Shown: positions 22,728 to 36,347, counted from the first letter of the stretch. The stretch is DNA of 64,000 nt from Raphanus sativus (GCF_000801105.2 NC_079517.1:15872001-15936000); one strand, 5' to 3'. Numbers and translations are program-made. The notes: a model not told the origin generated them from the sequence alone.

Positions 22728-25700
22728 TCAGGTGATATCACAATGAAGAGCAGCTTTAATCTTCTGAACGGTACACGATATCAGATTATTAACCGTCTCT
22801 ACAGATTCCACCGTGAGCTTAGCTGTAGGCAAACTATTCACCAGTATCTGAAACGCCACCGTTAGCAACGACCCTCCTTCCTCCATGCACCCACCGTTAC
22901 CGTTACGTTCCTCTGACCCTTGCGGAGCGTTAGGGAGAATGGCGAATCCTGAGGGAAGTAGTGCCACGTAAGCAGAATCTCCACCGTTCATCACAGCTTG
23001 CATAGCAGGAATATCAACAGGCGCGTACACCACAACCGCTCCTGCAGCGTCTATGCTTGTCTCCTGTAGTATCAGCATACTGCTCTGATTCGCATTTATT
23101 GCCTGCAACAATAGTTAAAATAAGTCCAGGGGTATATTGGTAATAAAAATAAAGCCAAAAACTAATAACTCTAAATAAATAAACAAGATAATGTGAGCTC
23201 GATAGTGTCACCGTCAGAGAAAAGGTCAAAAGTGTCTTTTAATAATTTTGACTTTCAACTTCACAATACTTCCAAATGTTAGATTTGTCACTTTCTAATC
23301 ACACAGCGACAAGATTCATATGACTACATCATCCTATGGGGTCACGTAACGCAAAGTCCATTCACATTACAGCTACGATAGGATAAACATTAAATGCCTC
23401 CAAAAACCCGGTTTAACTAAACCAACCCAAAGTAAACCAAATTAATGCATAGAAAAAGAGTATAGATAATCTTACGGTGGCACGGAGTAAGGAGACAGAG
23501 TTTGAATGGTCATGGCCTTTAGCGATATGAGCCATTTCCTGCATGGGACCACCGTTGGATAAGATGTCCCATTCAGATCTCAGCCGTTCATTTCCAAGAA
23601 AATCAAACAACCGCTTTGGAGAAACGGGCATCCAAACCGAAGTCGCAGCGTTTAAAACGATTCCAGGCGGTTCACCAGGATCGTTCACACTTTTCCTAGT
23701 CATAATCCTAACGTCTTCATCCACGTTACCGACGTTAAGTTTGCTCCATTTCTGTAACGACGATGCACATACGCCGCCGCAGAAATTATCAGTCATCCTC
23801 TTTGCTAACTTCAACATGCTCTTCCTCCCGTTGCAGCTAATGGCTGTGGATATTATAACAAACGTTGAAACATATTAACAAGAAAGTATGTTAGGATTTG
23901 TAATGAAGCAGCGTTTTAGAGGGAGTTTACGTGTTGGGCTACGTGAAGGTGAAACAGTGGAGGACATGAGAATGGTGAGGCATTCACATTGACGTTGTAA
24001 CGCAGCCATCCAACGCTGTGCACCGAACGCTAGACCGCAGCTGAGTAACGGGCGGTATAAACGGTGGATGCGGTTTTCATCGTATTCCGTGTGCTCAATC
24101 CACGTTACCTGTAATGTGCTTAAACAATGTTAGTGTTTGTTTATAAAGTAAGTGTTGGGTTTGATGCACGATCCAAGGGCACAGAACTCGAAGATATCTT
24201 TAGATGCTTCTGATCAATAAAGTATAGTATAACTTGACCTGCATGATGTATTAGTTATAACTAATAATGTCTACAAACCCTATGCTTAAGAAACCTTTAT
24301 TATATACAACACTAATATATTTTCTAGAACAAGCCAAAGAACCTTAAGCATGTGGTACATAGAGAAGTGTGACACCATTACAAGATTAGGGTAAAATCAG
24401 AACATGAAAAATAGTTTTGATCAATTGTGTTACCTTGGAGTAGCCATTGGCCATGTCTTGTACGAGGCAACCAGAAGGTAACCTTCTACAGCCTGAAGAA
24501 GAACCTTCGCTTATGGAATCAATTGAGACATCTACAACTGCCCAAACACCTTCCGCGTGCTGCTTACAGAACCGCAAGAACGAGACATGTCGAACAGGCA
24601 CAAGTGGAGACAACAGTTGAAGCTCTGCGTGCATCTAAAATTTGAGCCAAAAACAAAAGTTTAAAAGTGAGACACATTTGATCATATATAACATCACATA
24701 TGAGTATGTTGTGTTAAGTTACCAGATGAAGTGCACCGTTTCGTGTCCCTCCCATGCCACTAGAGATAATCTCCGTGGTTGATGTTCTTGAGATCATAGA
24801 CGGAAACATCTCCGCCCATCGTTCCTATCAAACACAATCATTATTGTTAACATTTTGTTTATACATAAAGCATATGGTAACTAAGGTGATTAGTTTACTA
24901 ACCGAGTCCATCAAGGTTTCAACGAGTGCTAAGCTATTGATGATAACGTTTCCAGTTTCTTTAGAAGCTTCAGACACAAACCCATCTTGCTTTGGTCCAA
25001 CACATCGACTGAAACTTGCGTCGTACTCTTCCTTGTTAAGCATTTCAAACCCATTATCCGAGCTCCGAATCCAAAGCGGCTCGTGTCTCTGAGCCATCTT
25101 CACAAGCTCCTCCATAGCCGCAAGAGCCAAGTCCAGATACCTCGATCTCTGATCAAAATCACTAACCGGTGGTTCAGCTAAACCGGTACCATTAGAGATC
25201 TCAAATCTCGGAGAAGCTTGAGGCAAGGAGGGAGAGGAGAGAGTGAAACCACAACCACCGGATCCAACTCCGAGGACGAGTGATGAGTCCGGCACATGAT
25301 GTGAACCGGGGGGTGACCGGCCAAGGAATTTACCGGTTAAGGCGCAGACCCGGTCTAACTCGTCTTTGAGACGCGAGTTTTCGATGCGAAGGTGTTGCTC
25401 TTCCATGGAGACCTCGCCGAGGACTGCTGGTCCGCCGCAGTTGCTGCACATAGGGTTTCTCATTGCTTCGCGTACAGACATGTTCTCAGCTCGAAGCTTA
25501 TCGTTCTCTTGTCTCAACAAAGCATTCTCATGTCGTTCGATTTGAGTCTAGAAACAAAAAAAAAAAAAAAAAAAAAAATCAGCTCAAAAGAAACAAAACA
25601 AAGAACAAGAAGAAGACAGTACCTTCATCTGAGTACGGCGGTTCTGGAACCAGAACTTGACCTGTCGTGGATCTAAGTTGAGACGACGGCTGAGATCAAG

Positions 25701-26238
25701 ACGCTGTTTCTCGTCGGGATGTGCACACTCCTTGAAAACCCTGAAAGCAAAAGATTCATCTTGTAAGGAAGTAATTAAGAAGATAACTTTTTTTCTTCTG
25801 TGGAGGGGTTAGTTAATTAAATTACGATTCGAGGTCTTGTATTTGTTTAGCAGTGTGACGATGGTAACGTTTCTTCTTCCTCGGAGGTTTATCACCGGTT
25901 TCGAGATCGTCGCCGGAGACAGCTTCGGCGTTATCACTCTCAGATCTGCTTTCTCCATCTTCTCCTCCTCTACTCTTATTACGAGTCGCATTCGTCTCGA
26001 AAGCCTCTCCTCCTCCGTTTACTCCATCCGTTTGCTACCAAAGTCCAAACCAACACACAGAGATTATATAATTAAGCTAAGTAGAGGATTAAGAAGAATA
26101 GGGTGGGTTTTGTGAGCTTACGAGTCCAAGGGAGAGACCGTTAGAGGAGAAGGGACGAGAGTGAGGCATGGTGGATGCGGCGGAGAAAGAGAAGTGGTCA
26201 CCGGAAGAACCGTCGCCGAGATAACCGTTGAAATTCAT
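22728..26238 (-). CDS. HDG1: HD-ZIP IV transcription factor, HDG1 (HOMEODOMAIN GLABROUS1) orthologue
   Basis: Nine exons give 2313 coding bases, 770 aa: 26122-26238, 25826-26034, 25623-25740, 24903-25547, 24723-24824, 24434-24634, 23931-24108, 23476-23843 and 22728-23102. Order: a Ser/Gly-rich start ([10 protein letters not shown]), then an acidic stretch and the homeodomain ([14 protein letters not shown]… to [13 protein letters not shown], ~residues 95-155). A zipper-loop-zipper with the CSNCGG redox-type cysteine loop follows, then a START lipid-binding domain (~residues 270-500) and the conserved C-terminal region ending [10 protein letters not shown]. Length equals the family norm. It acts in the nucleus, typically in epidermal (L1) cells, binding L1-box DNA and controlling cuticle and cell identity. 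All exons join in frame and all splice sites are GT/AG, so it should be functional. Confidence 0.95.
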
Positions 26239-26344
26239 GAAGATTCAATTAGCGTAATAATGAAAAGATGGAAAAATTTATGAATCCGCCATGGATGAAG
26301 AGAGCCCTAACTGTTAAGCTAGCTTTTTGTCGCTCTGGTGCATG

Positions 26345-26375
26345 TCCATGAAAAAGAAAGAGAGAGAGAGAGAAG
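26345..26375 (-). promoter_or_regulatory. CT-rich tract in HDG1 5' leader
   Basis: (CT)n-rich on the gene strand, about 110-135 bp upstream of the HDG1 start codon; probably 5' UTR. Confidence 0.35.
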
Positions 26376-26482
26376 ATAATACATAATAAATGAAAAAAGA
26401 CAAGAGAAACGACAATAAAAAGATGATAGAAAAAGGGTAAAAAGGGAAATGATGAGATGTGGAGTCATGGAAAGCCTTACAA

Positions 26483-26493
26483 ATTATATAAAC
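26483..26493 (-). promoter_or_regulatory. candidate TATA box of HDG1
   Basis: GTTTATATAAT on the minus strand about 250 bp before the start codon. Confidence 0.4.
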
Positions 26494-26499
26494 CCATTT

Positions 26500-28108
26500 G
26501 AAAAGTTGGGTTTGACTCTTTGACATTAGGAACCTTTTGCTATAAAAGTCCACTTCAAGCCAGGCTTACTGTTTTGCCCCCTACTGCTTTCTGTTGGCTT
26601 TTAACTTCACATTTGCTTCGTATTTTGAGCTGTGTTTATTTGTTGAATTCATTATCTTCCCACACGTTTCTTCACGATGGATATTGTTGCATTGTAAATC
26701 TCTGATGGGTTTTCTTCAGCGTCAATATGAGCAAATGTTTCATAATTCACAGTGCGACGCATCATATGTCAATTTACTTTTGAAACCATTGTATTGTAAA
26801 TATGAAAAGATTTTTTAAAAGAATATTCATCTCAGCGCGTTATTAGAGCGAGTAGTTTTGTGGTCTATGGTCTAGAATCACATGAGATGAATAAACTATA
26901 GGAGTATATTTTAAAATATAGAACATCAAAACCATGCACAGAAGACATGTTTCCGATGGAGTACAGTACATGGGTGGGTAGATTTAATGGCACATCTTCC
27001 AAATTTGGTGGAATCATAACTCTATGGTTTGTGAGTTTTAAGTAAATACAATTACATGGAGTTATTGCGATGCTACCTAAGACCCATTATAAAAAGGGCA
27101 AAATAATTATTTTAATATATAGTTTGATTGATAATGGACCGTTTCATCTTAGAATAATGCCTTTACTTACTCAAAATACCAATCGACCATACAAAAACCA
27201 ATAGGCTGTTTACATAAAGTAATCTGCCCAGTTTCTACTTTTGTTCGAATGTTGAAAAAACACCCTTGAATATTCTGCCATGGACAAAAATAGAAAAAGA
27301 TAAACCACTAAACGTATACACAAAGAGAACAACTTAAAGAAATGCATAGGGAGTGAAGAAATACATACGATAACGCGATTAATTATTACAGCTTACAGAT
27401 TACAGAACATAAGTTTTGTACCCTCAGTCGATGACTTAGAAAGAGTTACCTCAATCGATGATGAAATTCATATAAATTCAACTATCAATAATGAAAAGTA
27501 GCTATCGAAATTAAATATCAAAAGTTCTTTGACACTAAATTCAAAAGTTCACACTTAAATCTCACATGATGATACGTCTTGCCGACACCAACTCTTGGTT
27601 TTGCAGTTTTCGAGATTGTACTTGTAGAAAATGACCATGCCGTTTCCATGATTATCTTTGTAGATTAGAAAGAGCCCTACATTTTAGAGTGACATCTGGC
27701 CCTAAGTATCGTATAATTTACTTAGCAAAGTTGACAAAGTGAAACAGATATTAGTTAGGGAGATGAGATATGAGTGTCCCCACATGCGTGGAAAAGCTGT
27801 AGAATAATTGATACTGGCCCATGGAACCAAGTGTGTACTTAGATGCCTGACTATAAAGTTTGTTGACCATATTCACTTTCAATGTGAATTCCAAGCGTTT
27901 TTCAGATTCACACTTAGGATTTGATTCAAAGTCCAATGATTTGATTAAAAATTAAGAGTCAAGAAAACAAACGCAGTAACAAGAGAGCAGAGATGATTGT
28001 CTAGACATATCTAACAAACAACTAAAACCAAACGAATCTTTCATAAACGTATATGACCTTGGAATAGACCAGTGCCTCTCGAGTTAGCCAAGTACAAGAA
28101 GTCCCATC
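26500..28108. other. intergenic region HDG1-CSN1
   Basis: No convincing gene. On the minus strand, 27751-27936 is open (MDFESNPKCESEKRLEFTLK…). A second open stretch at about 27565-27670 includes YKDNHGNGMVIFYKYNLEN and ends near the TGTGAG at 27564. Together they could be remains of one gene, possibly of F-box or plant-specific type, but I cannot name it. Confidence 0.35.
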
Positions 28109-30237
28109 TCAATGGTTTCTTCCAGCTCTGGCATGATACTCATGTTTAAGAAGGTTGGCTCTCAACATCATTGATCTGACATCCCTATCGAACTCGTTAC
28201 CCATCTGAAGCACCTTTTGGAAAGTTGCATTCCTCTGATCCGCGTGCCTTGCATAGAGGATTTTGTTGTGTGAATCAATCCGTGCCTGTCGAGGATGAAA
28301 AAAAGGATTTAATGGTTTTGAAATGACAGTAATAAAACAACAGTTTCTTACTGGAAACAGAACAGAACCTGTATTTGGTTGTCTGTTATCAAGGCTTCCA
28401 GTTCCTTCTCTAGACCAGAGACACTCGTCTTGAACGCATCGGCCATCCTGCTCAAATCAACAGACACAAATGGCAGCGTGTACTGAATAAGAGCCTTCTT
28501 CCTTATCTGATCATAGAGAATGTCAACGTGATCATGTAGATGGATGTCCAGCAACAGATTCGCTCTGAGACTTCCTAGATACTCCAGACAGGAAGCATAG
28601 CGGCTGCCAACAAGAGATGTTATTCATGAGTTCCGATGAGAAATACAGGAGAAAAAGGTTCACTTTGGGTAATCTATCCAACGTCGAGATTGATAAGAAT
28701 TTGGAGAAAAGCATGGTATAGGCAAAAGTTTTGTAAGAAACATGTTACCTTGAATAAAAATCGTTGATAAGTTCCCTCACTTCGGGTACTAGCTCCAAGA
28801 AATCCCTGAAGTTGATGTTGTCAATCACTTTTGCCTGTCACATAAGACTAGTGAGTTATGATGGTTCAAGAATACATGAAAAAAAATGAGAAAAATCTTA
28901 AAGGGACAAATGAATGCCTTTAATTCTGATCGATCAAAGCTAGCCAGTGCACAAAGTCCTCCATAGGTTGCAACGTCTTGTGGAGCAATGACCTCGTTAT
29001 ATGAATTCCCAAGTTCTGGACTAACATCCAAAAACTGCACAAAGACAATATCCAAATTCAACGGATTATATATCAATAAGAACTCGAGCTTTAGAAAACA
29101 CGACAATTCAACATACCTTACGAGCAGCGAGCTTATACTTTTTCAGCTCCAAGTGAGCCAATCCAGAAGCACATCGCAGTTTAGCAGCTACAATAGGTTC
29201 AAGGGCTTCTGGATTCTGCTCTGCCTTGTTCACGTAGCTTGAAACATGACTGAACTGTCCCATCTCGATGCTGACGAGAATGGCGTTCATACACATGTGA
29301 ATAATGTGCTTAGCCGTGGTGCAGTAGTCTCGTGTTCGAACATAGTTCTTGAACGCATCATTGAGCAAACCACAAGCATAGTAGAAGTCACCAAAGTCAT
29401 TATGACCCATTCTGATGCTTTCCTTGATCAGATTAGTCTGTATAATCAAAAAAAAGAAGATGAAATCACTATTTACACAATTAGAGAATCAAACAATTAT
29501 ATTCCCAGATAAAGAGCCATGCAAACACACTAAGCAGCACATAAAAAACACTACTTTTAATCTCTTAAGCAATAACATCATAAAAGCCAGCAGTAGAGAA
29601 TCATCATTAACAGATAACAATGAACCCAATCAGATACTTTCCTTTAAAAGATTTGTCTGTATAATCAAGACAGAAATATCACTACTATGTAATTACATAA
29701 CCAAGCAAACAAATCACCAGAAAAGAGCTACGCACACACTAAGGCCACACATAAACAACACACCACATACTTCATTCTCTAATAACCTAATGTAACAGAA
29801 TCATCGAAACCAGCAACAGAGAGTCATCAACAAGCGAGATTTACCCGATACGAACTGAGCTCGTTCTCCAGCCTTCCTTTCTTCTGCTCAGCGCGACGAT
29901 CTACACTCTCACACCAAGCCGAATCCATCCCATACTTATCCCCGAGCCTCCCGTTGATCCTATTGACCACATCTCTGAACAACTGAGTGTTCTCCCCCTT
30001 CTTGATCTCGTCGTAAGCCATCCTCAACGCTTCGAGCTGCATCGTCTGGTTCCCACCGCAATGGCTAGCGATGAAGAGTAACCGCATGATCTTCGTTCGT
30101 CCCTTGTACAGCGTCGCGTAAGCTTCCACGTCGAGAGGTTCGCCGCTTATAATTGGTCTCCGATTGGAGGTGTCTTCGCCTCCTCCGTTAGTGCACATCT
30201 CCATCATCGGTACGCTTGATTCTTCGTCTCGCTCCAT
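28109..30237 (-). CDS. CSN1: COP9 signalosome subunit 1 (CSN1/FUS6/COP11)
   Basis: Six exons (29845-30237, 29117-29437, 28918-29034, 28749-28834, 28369-28603 and 28109-28285) give 1329 bases, 442 aa. The protein starts [15 protein letters not shown] and holds the RPN7-type helical repeat region (residues ~75-250). The PCI domain follows (…[21 protein letters not shown]…, ~residues 270-370), then a coiled C-terminal tail ending [14 protein letters not shown]1 is a core subunit of the nuclear COP9 signalosome that removes Nedd8/RUB from cullin-RING ligases and represses photomorphogenesis. Length is within one residue of the Arabidopsis protein as I recall it. The intron between exons 3 and 4 must use a GC donor (AAG|GCATTC) to keep the frame; all others are GT/AG. 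Confidence 0.95.
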
Positions 30238-30389
30238 CGATTCGTCGGGGGAGGAGTTAGGGTTTTTTTTTTTACTTGCAGATTATTTTGTTCTCCGCTC
30301 TCAAAGGTTTTTGAGCTTTCTCTCTTCTGAATCTTACGGAGGGGCGATTTGTAGTTTAGTATTAGTAGATAAATATACGTCGGTCCGGT

Positions 30390-30399
30390 TTAGGCCCAT
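30390..30399 (-). promoter_or_regulatory. site II-type TGGGCC element upstream of CSN1
   Basis: ATGGGCC on the minus strand about 155 bp before the start codon. TGGGCC/T elements bound by TCP factors are typical of plant housekeeping promoters. Confidence 0.45.
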
Positions 30400-30425
30400 C
30401 TCAATATAAGTGTTGGGTTTTAAAT

Positions 30426-30537
30426 TTCTTTCTTTTTCACTTTATTGTGTTTTATTAATCTGTCCAAAACTATATACTATTTCTTTCTTTTTCACTTTAT
30501 TGTGTTTTATTAATCTGTCCAAAAATATATACTATGG
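30426..30537. repeat. perfect-like tandem duplication of ~55 bp
   Basis: TTTCTTTCTTTTTCACTTTA… through CTGTCCAAAA and TATATACTAT appears twice in a row with one mismatch seen. Confidence 0.9.
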
Positions 30538-30656
30538 ATTTTCTTTAATAAATACTGTCTAACTAGGATAGAATAAGATCCACATCTTTTACTGGATGAA
30601 ATTGTTATTTTTATTATGTTTTGGAGAATGAAACAACAGTTCCGTTTCATTTGGAT

Positions 30657-31517
30657 TAGGAGTGTTCAATCCAAATATCGGGTTGGTTTCGGTTGGTTCG
30701 GTTTTTTCGGTATTTCGTTTAGTAAAATATAACTACTATTCTAAATCCATATTTACTTCGGTTCGATTTGGTTTACATACCGTCGGTTTTCAGTTTATTC
30801 GGTTTTATACCAAAAACATAATTATTTACTTTGAGATCATATTATATATTATACGAATTTTAGAGTCATGTTGTCAAAAAGTCATTTATTAAAAATATTA
30901 TATATTAAATAAAAGAATAAAAAATGCTTCTATCATCTAATAAAATAATCAAATCTAGAATTGATATCAAAGCTCTAAATTTTAAAACCAAAAATAAAAA
31001 AAACAAAACAGAAGCATGAAATAAAAGATTTTCTATTCTTCCATATTTAGTGTGTTCATCAAATTAATATGTCTTCGATTAAACACAACTCTGTTTGTTT
31101 AAAGATAAAAAAAGTTGTAAAGAATTTCAACTAATTGTTGTCCATCAAATTTATAATCTTTACTTCAATTTAGTTATTGTTAAAATAAAACAAAAAGATC
31201 AAAAAAGAAAGACTAAAAAGTAAGAAGCCTCACTTGCAGTAAATTTTTACTTTATTATAATTCAAGTGATTCAAGTGATTTACAAATTATAATTATATTT
31301 CAACTCATATAACAAATAGATATTCATGCGTCATTATAAATATATACATATTTACATGTTTCAGTTTAATCGGTTATAAATCAAACCATATCCAAATCCT
31401 ACGATTTTTTAAAAAAATCACATCCATTTGGTTACGATGGTATATACAAAAAAAAACCATATTATCTATTTCTGTTCGGTTCGGTACTCTTTGGTTTTAG
31501 CATATTGAACATCCCTA
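30657..31517. mobile_element. hAT-like non-autonomous element (861 bp)
   Basis: Ends TAGGAGTGTTCAAT and ATTGAACATCCCTA form terminal inverted repeats, with a perfect 8-bp duplication ATTTGGAT (30649-30656 and 31518-31525). GGTTCGG-rich subterminal parts and an AT-rich centre; no transposase. Confidence 0.85.
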
Positions 31518-31525
31518 ATTTGGAT

Positions 31526-33455
31526 ATTAGTTGGTTTTGGATTGTTTTATCATGTCTTAATATCCTATTGTAGAATTAGATTTTAAATTCATATTTTTGG
31601 AACCTTACATGTGAATTTTATATTAAAAAACATAAAATACATAGTTTGAACACATTTATATAGAGTGTGAAAATATTTTTGAGAGTGTGAATGCTCATTC
31701 TCAAATCATTGTGAGAATACCACATGTCCATTATAGTGTGAATACATTTCTTACAATGCTTCTCCTTTAATATATATATGGGATATGTTGTGCTGAATAT
31801 TTGTAATTGTAATTGTGGACCGAAATCTATTTTGAATTTATGATGAGCCTGATCGATTTGGGCTTAAATTTTTTTATCACCCTGTTTATATCTATAAAAA
31901 TTGTATTATGGTCAATAAGTCACTTTTTATTACAAAATCATGTTCACTTCATTGAGAACAATTTTAATGATTTTAGAACCATCATCTTATTATTTTCAAA
32001 ATTGAATTACTTTGACTATAGTCTTCCACATAGTTTTGAAATGTTTCAACTGAACGACTAAAATTGATGCAGCCAGTTTTGTTGCTTTAAATCGTTTGTA
32101 TATATATATATATATTATTTAGTTTGAAAATTTATTAAATAAAAATTCATATTTAATACCATTTTATGATTATTTATATCTTATTATAACAAAACAAATT
32201 AAGCTATTGATCACAAAATTTTCAAAGTGAGATCTTCAAATTTCTAATAATTTATAAACATTTTGAAAAATTCAAAATATGGCATATAAGAAAAAATTTA
32301 AATGTTTTTATTATATAGTTAATGTGATTGTTTAATATCTTTTAATAATATACAATAATAAAATAACTAAGATACAATTTTTTTTATCAAATATTCATTA
32401 TTCATAATAGTTACTTTTCATATATACGTTAATCATATTAGGTAATTTCATAACTTTTATTTAAAGAAAGTGCGAGATTGTTTTTTTGTACATTATTTAT
32501 CAATTCGAGTTAGTTTAATAAAAGTGTAATATAAGTTAAGATGAACCAACCTACTTTTCTAAGAATAGTATATTTATATATTATATTTTATATAGTTATT
32601 TATTAAATGAAACTTCATAATCATACGGTTCTATGATCATTCATATCGTTTTATAACAAAATATTTAATATCATTGATAACAAAATTTTCAATGTGAAAA
32701 ATTAATAAGTTTATAATTTATAAATGTTCTTGAAAATTCATTGAAAGTTTTGAAATTAAAATATTGATGTAATCTTATATGATATATAGTTTAATATATA
32801 TATATATATTTGTGTTATTATTAAATGATACTTTTTACTCATATGGTTTTAAAATCATGTGTATCTTTTTATAATAAAAGTGTTAAACCATTGATCATTA
32901 ATTTTTAACATAATAACTTTAATATTTTTAGTCATTTATTTTCATTTTTTAAATTCAAAATATAACATATACGAAAACATCTAAGTTTTAATTTTATAGC
33001 TATTTCGATTGTTTAATTTATTTTAATAATATTAAATTAAATAAAAAATGATCGAGGAGATATAAATTGTTATCAAATCTTTATTATTAGAAACATTAAT
33101 TGTTATATATATATATTAGTCATTCATGGTAATTCCATAGATTTTATTTAAGGAAATAAAAGAAAATAGTAACTATATCTAGCAGAACAATCATAAATGT
33201 TTCTATCGTAAATATCATATTATATCATCATATCATATAGTTTAACCAACAAATGTATCTAGCAACATATAAAAATCGAATGTGGACCTAATTATTTTTC
33301 AATTGAATGTAATTGACTACCTAATTGAGTGACACCTAAGAATTGGGGTCTTTTTAATTTTTACAAAATTGAGGTTACAGTTTTTCAAATGTTTCTCCTT
33401 TAATATATAGGGGCTTTGTTTCCAGTACTAGCTAGTGTTAAAATCAACCTTATTA
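31526..33455 (-). mobile_element. Helitron-like 5' ends and degenerate repeats
   Basis: Two sequences read on the minus strand, TCCCATATATATATTAAAGG (ending plus 31783) and CCCCTATATATTAAAGGAG (ending near plus 33412), match the 5' terminus at 15813. Between them, 32100-33180 consists of about three degenerate ~400-bp repeats (AAATTTTCAA, TTATAACAAAA and TATATAG landmarks). No GC hairpin-CTAG 3' end was found, so the element limits are uncertain. No gene in the interval. Confidence 0.4.
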
Positions 33456-33915
33456 CAGTAAGAACTCTATAAATTAATAATGTTGGGAATTCAAGAATTT
33501 ATTAGTTTATATAATTATATAATTTATGGAATTATTTAATTTAAAGATAATTTCATATTTATAGTGTAGAGAACTGAAAAGAAGATTCCATTTATGACAT
33601 TATATATTGTTTAAGGTTTATAGAGATATATTTTAACTATTTTTATTGGATTAATGATGCATTTTATGTATGATGATTACATATCATGGAGTACAAATTT
33701 ACTTTTATATTTAGTTGGATAAAATTAGAATAAATTTTATTTTAGAGAAATATAAGCAACAAAATTTTGTGTATGTTTATATAAATTTTATATATATGAT
33801 AACTATTTTATTGAATTATGTCATATTTTACAGTGACGCAACTTGAGCCCGAAGATATTTATTAGTTTACCGTGTTTATTAATCTATCTAGTATTAACTT
33901 ATAGAGTTTCTACTA
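33456..33915. mobile_element. pogo-like MITE copy 1 (~460 bp)
   Basis: Begins CAGTAAGAACTCTATAAATT after TA and ends CTTATAGAGTTTCTACTA before TA. This is the inverted-end signature of plant pogo/Tc1-like MITEs with a TA target. The interior is shared with 47256-47781 (TGTTGGGA…CAAGAATTTATTA; ATGATGATTACATAT). No transposase. Confidence 0.7.
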
Positions 33916-34125
33916 TATATCGCAAAAATATAATTCACCCTATCTAAATAATCTAAATTGATAGCATATGCCATGTATTTTATGTAATAATATCATATCA
34001 CCTTTGCATGAAACTGGTGCAACCTGTAAAGAGAAAAACCAAATTTAATTAATAATTAGTATATGTAAAAGATCTGTCATTTCTCGGATTCTTCTTGTTT
34101 GCAGCCAAAACAGAGAGGGACACAA

Positions 34126-34862
34126 TGTTTTGAAAACCGACCCGGACACTGAACCGGACGACTTACCGGATCACTGGATCATTGGATCGACCGCGGGTGA
34201 ACCGCAGTTGAATCGTGAATTAATAAATAAATTAATTTTATTATATAATAACATATTAGCTAATAAAATAAAAAATAAAAATATAGAAACTAAAGTTATT
34301 ACTTTCTAAATATCTTTAAAACATAAAAAAATAGTTTGGATATGTATATATTTTATGTTTAATAAACATTTAGAATACTTAGCTTAACTTTTTATATTTT
34401 TATTTTTATTTGATATACAAAATATCAAAAATAGTTTAGACTATTTAAAAAAATTGTAACTAGTTAAGAATTATGACATCTAAAAAATCAAGAATAAAAT
34501 TCATAAATATTTATGTCTAATGTGAATAATAAATTAAACTTCAAATCCAAAATAAACTAAAAGTAAAACAAATTGTAATAAATTGTAAGTAAGCCAGTAG
34601 ATGTAAGGAGACGAAGAGGAAAAAGAAGACGGCAATAATAACCTAAATTTTTAGTTGCAAATTTAGAATATAAAACATAATTAAAATATAATTAACACCT
34701 AAAAAGTTATCTATTGGTTCAACCAGTACCGGATTTTGGGTTTTAGCGGGGTTTTGCGGGTTTTTTAAATTTTGGATTTTTCACAAAACCTAACCCGAAT
34801 TTATTTTGGATCACCGGGTTTACCGGTTCAACCGCGGATCCGGGTCGGGTTTCAAAACACTC
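34126..34862. mobile_element. non-autonomous TIR element with GGTTCAACC-rich ends
   Basis: TGTTTTGAAAACCGACCCGG at the left and the complement of CCGGGTCGGGTTTCAAAACA at the right are inverted repeats with further inward matches. I could not find a clean target duplication, so the class is left open. Confidence 0.6.
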
Positions 34863-34869
34863 TACAAAC

Positions 34870-35515
34870 TAGGAGTGGGCGTTCGGATATCCATTCAGGT
34901 TCGGTTCGGGTCTATTGGGGTTTTTGGTTTCGCGTTTTTGGGGTTAAAGATTTCAGCCTCATTCGGGTATTTATGAATTTCGGTTTGGTTTGGATAATGC
35001 ATTTAAATTATTTAAAAAAAATTCATTGTATATTTTAAATTTCTCAAAATTTATAATCATGTAATATATTATATATAAATTTGAATAACATATGTCAAAA
35101 TACCTAAACCTTACATATGAATTAGTTTGGTTTGACTATTTGGATAAAGAATCAATAAATATTTTAAATATATTTGGTGTTTTGAGTATACTTAACTATC
35201 TTAGATATTTATTTTTGACTATTTGTATATATTTTAAAGTATTTTAGATAATTTAAAAGTATCATATGTATATTTTAGATGTTTTAATATACATTAAATC
35301 TAAAAATTTATCATATATATAGGTCTGTAGATCTATTTCAGATAAATCTGGGTACCCGAAATACTTTTGTTCTCATCGTGTTCAGTTTTGGCTCTCTAAA
35401 TATATAAATTTGACCCCGTTCAGATATCTAATCAATTTCTTTTCGAATTCAGTACTACTTTTTTCGGATCGGGTTCGGTTCAATTATTCGGATTTAGTTT
35501 TTTTACCCAGCCCTA
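34870..35515. mobile_element. hAT-like element remnant (646 bp)
   Basis: Ends TAGGAGTGGGCGTTCGG and …ACCCAGCCCTA resemble the other hAT-like elements in the window (TAGGG-TGGGC type). The flanking 8-mers (CTACAAAC and AGCAAACA) do not match, so an end may have been altered. No coding content. Confidence 0.6.
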
Positions 35516-36347
35516 AGCAAACAATGAATTTGTTTTGAGTTTTTGTCATCTGACCAAGGCTTGAAGTCCTTCATGTGTTTTCCCTTGGTCTCAGAAATTC
35601 ACAGTGACAAACACCATTGTGAAAGCACAAACCCCTTCACTTTCTTCTTTTTTTTTTCAAACATTTTATGACTCACTTCATCCACATCCTCTGTATTCAA
35701 TATGGAGAGATGCACCTTCTTCTTCTCTGCCGTCACATACACGCCACCGTCAGTTAGTAAAAGATAGGAGAAAATAAAAAAATTCTATGTTCTATACTTT
35801 TGTATACATACAGAATAGAAATGAGACGCAATGAGACGCAATATATATTATGTTTTTGCTATTAATACATCGGTAAAATCAGCACTACGACTACCATCAT
35901 CACCAGTTATTTCATCGCTGCCACCATCTTCTCTCCACTTCCATCTCCACCCATGTATGTTCATCCCATCGTCTCTTCTTCTTCTCCACCTTCCGTGGTG
36001 GTTTCTTTTCCTCCTCCATCAATCCTGTCACCAGCTCTTTTGCAAGTCATATATTATCCGTCTCTTCATTCTTCTCCTTCATTACTCCATCAGCTTTACA
36101 TCTTATCACTCGGTTGCAATGTGTCATTTGTATTTTTCTATTCTTTTTGACTAAGTAGAATTAAAATGTGGCTGCACAGTAAATAAACATTTGGTATGTT
36201 TGTTGTTGTATCGTTGTTTTAAATCGATTGGTTTTTACCCTTGTTCTGAAACTCACTAGGCGCTATGCATGTGATCGAGTAGTGTCTAGCACCAAATCAG
36301 TTAATCGGAGATTATACAAAGATTAATTGGGGAGTAACTTTATAAAT

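Noticed and set aside
34870..35515. A clean 8-bp target duplication for this hAT-like element
   Set aside because: The flanking octamers differ at most positions; the call rests on the ends only.
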